Shown here piece by piece: positions 28,781 through 36,137 of a stretch of 64,000 nucleotides of DNA. Both the position numbers and the translations under genes were made by a program. This DNA comes from Azospirillum formosense (GTDB taxonomy: Bacteria > Pseudomonadota > Alphaproteobacteria > Azospirillales > Azospirillaceae): contig NZ_CP159403.1 in the NCBI RefSeq assembly GCF_040500525.1, forward strand, positions 263,001 to 327,000, written 5' to 3'. Below the pieces are notes generated by a model. The model made no database searches, was not told the origin of the DNA, and saw only the letters and a list, made by a program, of their open reading frames with translations. The stretch's first letter is position 1, and each line of letters starts with the position of its first letter.

Positions 28781-29842
28781 TCAGTTCGTCGCGGCGGGCG
28801 GGGGTGCGGTCTTGCTTTCGCGCAGCAGCACCATGCTGATGCGGCGGTTGCGCGGGCTGCCCGGCTGGTCGGGCACCAGCAGGTCGCGGTCGGCGCGGCC
28901 GATCACGTCCTGGACGCGCTCCTCCGGAATGCCGCCGGCGATCAGGGCGCGGCGGGTGGCGTTGGCGCGTTCGGTGGAGAGGTCCCAGTTGTCGCGCCCG
29001 GCCCCGCTGGTGAAGGGAACGCCGTCGGTGTGGCCGCTGATCGACAGCTTGTTGGGCAGCTTGGCGAGCGCCTTGGCCACCTGCATGACGAGCTGGCGGG
29101 TCTGCGGGTACATCTGGCCCGACCCGCCGGGGAACATCGAGACGCGGTCCTGGTCGACGATCTGGATTCGCAGTCCTTCCGGCGTCTGGTCGATCATCAG
29201 GTTCTGGGCCAGCGGCTCCAACTCCGGCACCGATTGGATGGCCTGCCGGATCTCGGTGGCGGCCTGCTGGAACTGGCGGGCCTCCTTCTGGGCGTCCTGC
29301 AGCTTCTCGCCGCCTTCCTTCACACGCTCCGCGAAGTCGGACAGCCGCTCGCCCGGCTTCTGGCCGGGGATGCCGAGCTGCTTGGCCTGTTCCTCGAGCC
29401 GCTTCTGATAGTCGAGCCGCGACTCGTTGGATTTCTGCTCGGCGGTCGAGACGGGCGGTGGCGGGGCGGCGTCGGTGGGATCGTTCGCCTCGTCGTCCTC
29501 CTGGGTCGAATGGCCCGGAGGGCCGGAGACCGGAACATCGGCGGACATCGGGGAGGAGGGGGAGATCTGGGCGCCCGGCGCGGTGATGGTGCGCCCGCCC
29601 AGCATGCCGCCGGACCCCGAGCTTTCGCGGCTGACCGATGTGGGCGAGAAATAGTCGGCGATGCCCTTGCGCTGGTCCGACGTGGTGACGTTGAGCAGCC
29701 ACAGCAGCAGGAAGAAGGCCATCATCGCCGTCACGAAGTCGGCGTAGGCGACTTTCCAGGCGCCGCCATGGTGGCCGCCATGGCCACCCTTCTTCTTCTT
29801 GATGATGATCGGCTGTTCGCCGCCGGACGGGTTCGCTGACAT
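28781..29842 (-). CDS. motB: Flagellar stator protein MotB
   Basis: Anchors the stator to peptidoglycan and carries the proton site. The 353-residue protein has the basic N terminus (IIIKKKKGGHGGHHGG), a single membrane segment at 33-51 with the proton-binding Asp35 in YADFVTAMMAFF, a long acidic/proline linker and coiled-coil (about 60-215) and an OmpA-type peptidoglycan-binding domain (about 235-345, SGHTDGVPF and NWDLSTERANATRRAL). The only motA in the window is 24 kb away in the flagellar block. A full CtrA-type box lies 75 bases upstream. Confidence 0.9.
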   Translation of the reverse strand: MSANPSGGEQPIIIKKKKGGHGGHHGGAWKVAYADFVTAMMAFFLLLWLLNVTTSDQRKGIADYFSPTSVSRESSGSGGMLGGRTITAPGAQISPSSPMSADVPVSGPPGHSTQEDDEANDPTDAAPPPPVSTAEQKSNESRLDYQKRLEEQAKQLGIPGQKPGERLSDFAERVKEGGEKLQDAQKEARQFQQAATEIRQAIQSVPELEPLAQNLMIDQTPEGLRIQIVDQDRVSMFPGGSGQMYPQTRQLVMQVAKALAKLPNKLSISGHTDGVPFTSGAGRDNWDLSTERANATRRALIAGGIPEERVQDVIGRADRDLLVPDQPGSPRNRRISMVLLRESKTAPPPAATN

Positions 29843-29916
29843 GAAGCCTTGCTGAGTGGGCCTTGTGGTCGGGCATTCGCGGTCCGTGCGGACACCCGAA
29901 GGGTGGGGCGTTATCC

Positions 29917-29931
29917 TTAAGATCCCTTTAA
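29917..29931. promoter_or_regulatory. CtrA-type box TTAA-N7-TTAA before motB
   Basis: TTAAGATCCCTTTAA is an exact match to the CtrA consensus TTAA-N7-TTAA, in DNA where TTAA is rare. It lies 75 bases before motB and about 140 bases before the divergent flavin reductase. ctrA itself is 13 kb away. Binding is inferred, not shown. Confidence 0.6.
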
Positions 29932-30069
29932 TGTGGCGGAGGGCGACTTCCGGCCGCTTCCGGAGGTGTCTGGGCAGATGCGGCTTGCGCCGACGGTCCG
30001 GCTGGGTTAATCCCGCTGTTTCGCCGCCGCGCCCTCGCCCCAATAACCGACGAGCCCATACAGGCCGCC

Positions 30070-30549
30070 ATGACCTTCGATTCTCGGGCTTTCCGCAACG
30101 CCCTCGGATGCTTCGCCACCGGCATCGCCGTGGTCACCACCGTTGCCCCGGACGGCGAGCCGATCGGCGTGACCGTGAACTCCTTCTCGTCGGTGTCGCT
30201 CGACCCGCCGCTGGTGCAGTTCTGCCTGGGCCGAGCGGCCATGTCGTTCGAGGCCTTCACCGCCGCGCCCTCCTTCGCGGTGAACATCCTGGCCGAAGAC
30301 CAGGCGGAGCTGTCCAACCGCTTCTCGCGCCGCGACTTGCAGGAGCGCTGGGACGGGGTGGGAGTGGAGCGCTGGGACAGCGGCGTGCCGATCCTCACCG
30401 GCTGCCTTGCCACCCTGGAATGCGACCGTGAGCATGTCTATGACGGCGGCGACCACGTCATCATCGTGGGCCGCGTCCGCCGCCTGTCGGGCAGCGAGGA
30501 CGGGAAGCCGCTGCTCTACTTCCGCGGCGCTTACTCGCAGCTTCCCTGA
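30070..30549 (+). CDS. Flavin reductase family protein
   Basis: A 159-residue flavin reductase-like (HpaC/RutF type) FMN-binding split-barrel protein. The family start FRNALGCFATGIAVVTT, the flavin-contacting NSFSSVSLDPPLVQFCLG block and the C-terminal GDHVIIVGRV...LLYFRGAY are present. Such proteins supply reduced flavin to a monooxygenase or act as an NADH:FMN oxidoreductase; no monooxygenase lies nearby. It is divergent from motB and converges on ilvA, 11 bases apart. Confidence 0.88.
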   Translation: MTFDSRAFRNALGCFATGIAVVTTVAPDGEPIGVTVNSFSSVSLDPPLVQFCLGRAAMSFEAFTAAPSFAVNILAEDQAELSNRFSRRDLQERWDGVGVERWDSGVPILTGCLATLECDREHVYDGGDHVIIVGRVRRLSGSEDGKPLLYFRGAYSQLP

Positions 30550-30560
30550 GCCGGCGCCGG

Positions 30561-31796
30561 TCAGGAGATATCCGTCATCAGCTCCGTCGGGAAGCCTGCC
30601 TCCTCCATGTGGGCGACGAGGCGCTGGACGTGGCTGCGCCCGCGGGTTTCGAGCACCACGTCGATCTCGGCCATGCGCACCGGCACATCGTGGAACAGGC
30701 GCTGGTGGTGTACCTCCACGATGTTGGCCCCGGCCTCGCCGAGCAGGCGGGCGACGCGGGCGAGCGCGCCGGGGGCGTCGGTGATGCCGATGCGCAGCCG
30801 CACCATGCGCCCCTCGTAGACCAGCCCGCGCGTCAGCACCTGCGCCAGGATGCGGGCGTCGATGTTGCCGCCGGACACCACGATGCCCACCCGCTTGCCG
30901 CGGAACCGCTCCGGATCGTCCAGCACCGCGGCCAGCCCCGCCGCCCCGGCCCCCTCGGCGACCAGCTTCTGCACGGTGGCGAGCCGGTAGACGGCCTCCT
31001 CCAGCCGCGGCTCGCCCACTTCGACCACCGCGTCCACATGCCGCCGGACCAGCGGCAGGGTGACGGCGCCGGGGGCCTTGACCGCGATGCCGTCGGCGAT
31101 GGTGGCGCCGCCGCAGGTGATGGGCTGCCCGGCCAGCGCTTGGCGCATCGACGGGAACATGGCGCATTCCACCCCGACCACCGCGATGTCCGGCTTCAGC
31201 GCCTTGGCCGCCACCGCCATGCCGCCGATCAGCCCGCCGCCGCCCACCGGCACCACCAGCACCTCCAAGTCCGGCGCGGCGTCGAGAAGCTCCAGGGCGG
31301 CGGTGCCCTGGCCGGCGGCGATCAGCGGGTCGTCGTAGGGGTGCACGAAGGTGAGCCCCTCGCGGGCCGCCAGTTCCTGCGCGTGGGCCGCGGCGTCGCT
31401 CAGCGTCTCGCCGTGCAGTTCGACCCGCGCGCCGAGGCTTTCCGTGCGCTCCACCTTGGTGAAGGGGGTGAAGGAGGGCATGACGATGACCGAGCGGATG
31501 CCCAGCCGCGTGGCGTGGCAGGCCACCGCCTGGGCGTGGTTGCCCGCCGACATGGCGATCACCCCGGCGCTCCGCTCCGCCTCGCCCAAGGACAGCAGCT
31601 TGTTGAGCGCTCCGCGCTCCTTGAAGGAGCCGGTGAGATGCTGGTTCTCCAGCTTCAGCACCACCGAGCAGCCGGTGATCTCCGACAGGCGGGGCGAGGC
31701 TTCGGTGGGGGTGACGGGGAGGTGGCCGGCGATCCGCGCGGCGGCGGCGCGGACGTCGTCCAGGGTGACGGTTGAACTCGGGGTCGGCTCGGTCAT
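30561..31796 (-). CDS. ilvA: Threonine ammonia-lyase (threonine dehydratase) with ACT domain
   Basis: Converts threonine to 2-oxobutanoate and ammonia, a first step to isoleucine or a catabolic step. The 411-residue protein has the fold-type II PLP domain with Lys59 (TGSFKERGA), the phosphate loop VGGGGLIGG, and one C-terminal ACT domain (about 335-405). One ACT domain and this length fit the short TdcB/IlvA1 type; the biosynthetic enzyme usually has two. Its ATG overlaps the stop of the penicillin-acylase-like gene (ATGA), an unusual pairing. Confidence 0.88.
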   Translation of the reverse strand: MTEPTPSSTVTLDDVRAAAARIAGHLPVTPTEASPRLSEITGCSVVLKLENQHLTGSFKERGALNKLLSLGEAERSAGVIAMSAGNHAQAVACHATRLGIRSVIVMPSFTPFTKVERTESLGARVELHGETLSDAAAHAQELAAREGLTFVHPYDDPLIAAGQGTAALELLDAAPDLEVLVVPVGGGGLIGGMAVAAKALKPDIAVVGVECAMFPSMRQALAGQPITCGGATIADGIAVKAPGAVTLPLVRRHVDAVVEVGEPRLEEAVYRLATVQKLVAEGAGAAGLAAVLDDPERFRGKRVGIVVSGGNIDARILAQVLTRGLVYEGRMVRLRIGITDAPGALARVARLLGEAGANIVEVHHQRLFHDVPVRMAEIDVVLETRGRSHVQRLVAHMEEAGFPTELMTDIS

Positions 31797-34213
31797 GGCG
31801 AACTCCCTGGACGGGTGGGGGAAAGCGTCAGCAGCGTGGCGCCGTCGCGGGCCAGCGTGCCGCGGTCTCCGGCCAGCCGCAGCCCCACCCCGTCGCGCCA
31901 GCCCTGCACCAGATCCCCCCAATGGGGCGACAGCGGGTTGCCCGACTGGCCGGTGGCGATGGAGAAGCGGGAGTTGCCGAGGTCGGCCAGATCATAGACC
32001 GCGCGCAGCCCCGGACCATGGACATGGGAGAAGGGGTCCTGCGGGTCGCGGACGCGGGTGGTGCCGCGGTTGACGGTGAAGGCGCCGCCGCCGGTCGGGA
32101 TCGACAGGTCGAACATCGAACCGAGCAGCGGCACCCGGCCCAGCAGCCGGTGGGTCAGGGCGGCCTTGTGCTCCGCCCCCCAGCGCCAGCCGTTCATGTC
32201 CGCGCCGTGGCGCCGCTCGATCTCCGCCAGCGCCGTTTTCAGGGAGCCGGCGAGCATGGTGGCGCAGTCCTCGCGGGCCGGCGTCGTCCGGTCGTCGCAC
32301 CACTGCGGCGCCTGGGTCAGCACGCGGTGCAGGGCGCGCGGGCGCAGATCCCAGTAGCTCTGGAACAGCGGCCCCAACTCGTCGGCGAAGACGCTGCGCA
32401 CCAGCTCCCGCTCCCACCAGGAGAAGATCAGCGGCTCGGCCCGGTCGCGGTCCATCCGCCCGTCCCAGCCGGCCAGACGGTCCAGCGCGGCGCGGGCCTG
32501 TCCATTGAGATCGGGCACGTTGCGCAGCGGTTCCAGCATCAGCGGCAGCAGGTCGCGCGCCGGCAGGGACAGTTCGTCCATCTGCTGGGCGGCGACCTCC
32601 TCCACCGTGTGCGGGCCGTCGCCGAGCATCTGCACGATCCGCTCGGCGCGGGCGGGGTCCGGCCATTCGGTCGCCAGGGCGTAGGGGTAGCCGGGGCCGA
32701 CCACCGCGTTGTTGGCGTTGACGAACTGGCCCGACGGCGGATCGACCGCCTGGGGCAGCGCGTCGAAGGGGATGTAGCCGATCCAGTCGTGCTCGCCGGT
32801 CCAGCCCGGCACCGGAACGCGCCCGTCGCCGCCACGCCGCACCGGGACCAGCGCCGGCGACAGGAAGCCCAGCGTTCCCGCCGTGTCGGCGTAGACGACG
32901 TTCTGCTGCGGCGCCACATGGAGGAACAGCGCCTCGCGCACCGCCGCGGCGTCGGCGGCGTGGTTGAGGCGGTACAGCGCCTCCGCCGTGGTATCGGCGG
33001 CGCTCAGGCCGGGGAAGGCCAGCGCCAGCACATGGCCCTCCGGCGCCGCCTCGGCGGCGTCCGGCGTGGTCAGCACCGGGCCGTGCCGCGTCTCCCGCAC
33101 CGTCAGCGTCTCGTCCGGCTGGCCGGCGACGCGGATCGTCTCCTGGCGCGTCTCGAAGGCGGCGCTGCCGTCCGGCGTCAGGTAGCGGCCGGGGTCCTGC
33201 GGGTCGAGCCTCTCGATGAACAGGTCCTGGGTGTCGCTGTGGGTGGTGGTGAAGCCCCAGGCGACGCGCCCGTTGTGCCCCAGGATGTGGAGCGGAACGC
33301 CGGGGATCGTCGCCCCGGCGATGCGGTGTTCCGGAGTCACGATGCGCGCCAGATACCACAGGATCGGCGCCTCCAGCCCGAGATGGGGGTCGTTGGCGAT
33401 GATCGGCTTGCCGGTCGCGCTGCGCGCCCCGGTCAGCGCCCATTCGTTGGAGGCGGTGTCGAAGCCGAGGTCGGGCAAGGCGGCCAGCGCCCCCTGCAAA
33501 TCCAGGCCGTCGAGCGCCGCCGCCAGGGTCACCGGGGCGGTGGGGTCGGAGTCCGGGAACAGGTCGCGCATCTGGTCCGGCGTCAGGCTTTTCAGGGCGC
33601 TGGCGCGGAACAGCTCGTCCCGCGAATCGCCGGAGAGCTGGAGCGCCATCAGCTTCCCCCAGACGAGGCTGTCGGCGGGCCGCCAGGGCTCCGGCGTGTG
33701 GCGCAGGAGCTGGAATTCGATGGGCAGCGCCTCGCGCCGCGTGTCCATCCAGGCGTTGACCCCGGCGGCGTAGGCGTCGAAGGCCGTGCGGGCTTCCGGC
33801 GACAGCTCCTCATAGGCCTCCTCGGCCCGGCGGTAGACGCCCAGCGTGCGCATGGAGCGGTCGAGCCGCAGCGCCCAGTCGCCGAAGCGCGTGCCGACCA
33901 GTTCGGCCAGACGCCCGGCGCCGCCGCGCCGCATCGTCTCCATCTGCCACAGCCGGTCCTGCGCGTGGACGTAGCCGAGCGCGAAATAGGCGTCCCGCTC
34001 GGTGGCGGCGAAGATGTGCGGGATGGCGTTGCGGTCGCGCAGGATCTCGACCGGGCCTTCCAGCCCCGGGACGGTGGCGGCGCCCTCGTAGGCCGGGGTC
34101 TCCTGGCGAAGCCACAGCAGGAATCCCCCCGCCCCCAGCACCGGCACCAGGACCACCAGGGCGAGAACGGCGACCAGGATGGCCAGGGGCTTGCGGACGG
34201 CGCGGGGAATCAT
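31793..34213 (-). CDS. Penicillin acylase family Ntn-hydrolase
   Basis: An 806-residue self-processing Ntn hydrolase. After an N-terminal membrane or signal segment (about 10-32) come the alpha chain, a spacer and the autocatalytic Ser255 that becomes the N terminus of the beta chain (SNEWALTGARS). HNGRVAWGFTTTHSDTQD is the beta-chain oxyanion/Asn region. Relatives cleave penicillin G, acyl-homoserine lactones (quorum quenching) or N-acyl amino acids; the true substrate cannot be told from sequence. It lies 117 bases after the cytochrome gene and overlaps ilvA by 4 bases. Confidence 0.88.
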   Translation of the reverse strand: MIPRAVRKPLAILVAVLALVVLVPVLGAGGFLLWLRQETPAYEGAATVPGLEGPVEILRDRNAIPHIFAATERDAYFALGYVHAQDRLWQMETMRRGGAGRLAELVGTRFGDWALRLDRSMRTLGVYRRAEEAYEELSPEARTAFDAYAAGVNAWMDTRREALPIEFQLLRHTPEPWRPADSLVWGKLMALQLSGDSRDELFRASALKSLTPDQMRDLFPDSDPTAPVTLAAALDGLDLQGALAALPDLGFDTASNEWALTGARSATGKPIIANDPHLGLEAPILWYLARIVTPEHRIAGATIPGVPLHILGHNGRVAWGFTTTHSDTQDLFIERLDPQDPGRYLTPDGSAAFETRQETIRVAGQPDETLTVRETRHGPVLTTPDAAEAAPEGHVLALAFPGLSAADTTAEALYRLNHAADAAAVREALFLHVAPQQNVVYADTAGTLGFLSPALVPVRRGGDGRVPVPGWTGEHDWIGYIPFDALPQAVDPPSGQFVNANNAVVGPGYPYALATEWPDPARAERIVQMLGDGPHTVEEVAAQQMDELSLPARDLLPLMLEPLRNVPDLNGQARAALDRLAGWDGRMDRDRAEPLIFSWWERELVRSVFADELGPLFQSYWDLRPRALHRVLTQAPQWCDDRTTPAREDCATMLAGSLKTALAEIERRHGADMNGWRWGAEHKAALTHRLLGRVPLLGSMFDLSIPTGGGAFTVNRGTTRVRDPQDPFSHVHGPGLRAVYDLADLGNSRFSIATGQSGNPLSPHWGDLVQGWRDGVGLRLAGDRGTLARDGATLLTLSPTRPGSSP

Positions 34214-34330
34214 CGGGGGACCACAGCTCGGACAGGGGGCTCGGAAAGGCGGTTCGACAGACAGAGATGGGGATGGGGCCCGTCCGGGGCCATGCTCCTC
34301 AATTCCGCTTGCGGGCCTCGCAACCCGGGC

Positions 34331-34729
34331 CTACGGCGCCGTGGCTTCCTTCAGGTATTCGACCAGATCGCGGCGGTCGGACGCGCTGGCGATGGTCTGC
34401 ATGGGCATCTTGCTGCCGGGGGTCATCACGTCGGGGCCGATCTCGAACAGGCGGGCCACCGCCGCCTCGTCCCAGACGATGCCGCTGCCCTTCAGCGCCG
34501 GGGAGTAGGGGTAGCCCGCCACCGCCCCGGCGGGCCGCCCGAACAGGCCCCACAGCGTCGGTCCCGCGCGGTTGCCGCCGTCCGGAGTCAGGGTGTGGCA
34601 GAAGGCGCAGGCGCGGAACAGCGTCTTGCCGCGCGCCGCGTCGGGCGCCGCATTGGGCGCGTCGCCGCCCAGCGCGGGACCGCCGGCGGCCAGCAGGAGC
34701 AGGGCGGCCAGCGGCAGTTTCCCGCTCAT
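34331..34729 (-). CDS. Periplasmic c-type cytochrome (class I)
   Basis: A 132-residue mono-heme cytochrome with a signal peptide (1-21, ending ALGG), the heme motif CAFCH (41-45) and a probable axial Met near GSKMPMQTI. The GPTLWGLFGRPAG block is typical of the cytochrome c2/c550 class, which carries electrons between the bc1 complex and oxidases. It overlaps the DUF3553 gene by 4 bases. It is not next to other respiratory genes. Confidence 0.88.
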   Translation of the reverse strand: MSGKLPLAALLLLAAGGPALGGDAPNAAPDAARGKTLFRACAFCHTLTPDGGNRAGPTLWGLFGRPAGAVAGYPYSPALKGSGIVWDEAAVARLFEIGPDVMTPGSKMPMQTIASASDRRDLVEYLKEATAP

Positions 34730-34908
34730 GGCGCGTCGTCTGGATCGGTGACGGTCAGCGCGACCACGGACGTGTTGATGAGCAGCTTCCCGGCGTTCTC
34801 GAAATTCACGGTGACGCGGTCGCCGATGGCCGACTGCACCTGCCCCAGACCCCAGTCGGGCCGGGCGGGGTGGCGCACCCAGGCGCCGGGAACCAGTGAA
34901 TCGTCCAT
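34726..34908 (-). CDS. DUF3553 small protein
   Basis: A 60-residue protein made of one DUF3553 unit (PGAWVRHPARPDWGLGQVQS...VTVNFENAGKLLI). This SH3-like beta fold also occurs as a tail in UvrD-type helicases and CarD-like proteins, where it may contact protein or nucleic acid. Alone, its function is unknown. The short frame starts at ATG 34908 after AGGAGGCG. It is translationally coupled to the cytochrome gene. Confidence 0.8.
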   Translation of the reverse strand: MDDSLVPGAWVRHPARPDWGLGQVQSAIGDRVTVNFENAGKLLINTSVVALTVTDPDDAP

Positions 34909-35152
34909 GCCGCGCCTCCTGCTTCCGCCGGAATTGGTTATCGCTTTCGCGGGATGACCGTGGAAAAGCGGCGGCATCCGCGCACCTGGAATGATACAAA
35001 CGAACGTCGCCGCCGGCCATCCCCATGGGGCTCCGGCATGCAACAGAATGCCGCCCGGCCGGGGGAAGTTCCTGGACGACGTTCCCTGGGCCGCGGCCAT
35101 GGCCGCCCTCCGGTCCGCCGGAGGCCGGCCGTCAACGATCTGGAGACCACCC

Positions 35153-35797
35153 GTGCCGCTTGACATCCGTGTGATCGAGCTTGTCGCTTCCCGCATCTGC
35201 CACGACCTCGTGAGCCCGGTGGGAGCGATCCGCAACGGGCTGGAGCTGATCGAGGAGATGGAGGATGAGCCCGCCGGCGGCTTCCTGGGCGAGGCGGTGA
35301 AGCTGATCGAGCATTCCTCCGGGCAGGCCGACCGCCGGCTGCGCGTCTTCCGGCTGGCCTACGGCCTTGCCGGGCGGGAGCAGAAGGGCTTCGGCGACAC
35401 CCGCTCCTCCGCCCAGGGGCTGCTCGAGGGCGGGCGCACCACGCTGGACTGGCCGGCCGGGGTGCCGAACGACCAGCTTGCCTTCAAGCGCGGGGCGGCG
35501 AAGGTGCTGCTCAACGTCATCATCCTGGCCGACGAGGCGCTGACCCACGGCGGCACGATCACCGTCGCCGCGGAGGGGGACGAGCAGGCGGGGCGCTTCA
35601 CCGTCACCGCCGCCGGGCGCCCGGGCGCCCTGAAGGACGAGTCCGCGGCGGCTCTCGCCGGGACGGTGGCCGCCGCCGACCTGACCCCGCGCAGCATCCA
35701 CGCCTACATGACCGGGCGCTTCGCCGAGGACGACGGCTACCGCGTCGCCGCCACCCCGGCCGGGCCGGACCGGCTGGTCTTCACCGTCGAATGGTGA
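35153..35797 (+). CDS. chpT: Histidine phosphotransferase ChpT
   Basis: Carries phosphate from CckA to CtrA and CpdR in the alphaproteobacterial cell-cycle relay. The 214-residue protein has the dimerisation helices with the phosphoacceptor His17 in ASRICHDLVSPVGAIRNGLEL, and a degenerate ATPase-like C-terminal domain that lacks ATP-binding G boxes, as in known ChpT. The start is GTG at 35153. ctrA is 8 kb downstream on the other strand, and cckA is not in the window. The gene precedes the chemotaxis operon by 340 bases. Confidence 0.88.
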   Translation: MPLDIRVIELVASRICHDLVSPVGAIRNGLELIEEMEDEPAGGFLGEAVKLIEHSSGQADRRLRVFRLAYGLAGREQKGFGDTRSSAQGLLEGGRTTLDWPAGVPNDQLAFKRGAAKVLLNVIILADEALTHGGTITVAAEGDEQAGRFTVTAAGRPGALKDESAAALAGTVAAADLTPRSIHAYMTGRFAEDDGYRVAATPAGPDRLVFTVEW

Positions 35798-36137
35798 CGC
35801 GGCCCCCGTCGGGGGCGTGACCCGCGCAGCGATGACGTGATCCGAACCGCCGCCGTTCCGGCGCGCGGCGCTTCGCCATGGCCGCGCGCCGCCGGTCCGG
35901 AGCGTCCCCGGCGGCGACGGGCCGGGGTGTGGCGGCCTTGCGGGCTGTGACTTCGGGCCGGGTGGCTCGGCATGACGGCGGAGCCCAAGAGTGGTATCGA
36001 AGGAGGTAAGGTTCTCTTAATCAGTGTTTGACAGGCTCCCACCGTAGCTGGAAAGGCCCGTACCGGCGGCGTCGCGCACGCCGCCCTCCGGACGGCCGGC
36101 CGGAAACGGATACAATTGCGGGCGTGGGGATCGCGAC
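35798..36137. other. Gap between chpT and cheA
   Basis: 340 bases without a gene. A GC hairpin (GCCCCC-GTC-GGGGGC, 35802-35816) just after chpT may slow transcription but has no T-run. At 36017-36031, TTAA-N7-TTGA is a near match to a CtrA box and overlaps a TTGACA (36028-36033) whose -10 is poor. TACAAT (36111-36116) could be a -10, with no clear -35. The cheA promoter is therefore not settled. Confidence 0.45.
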
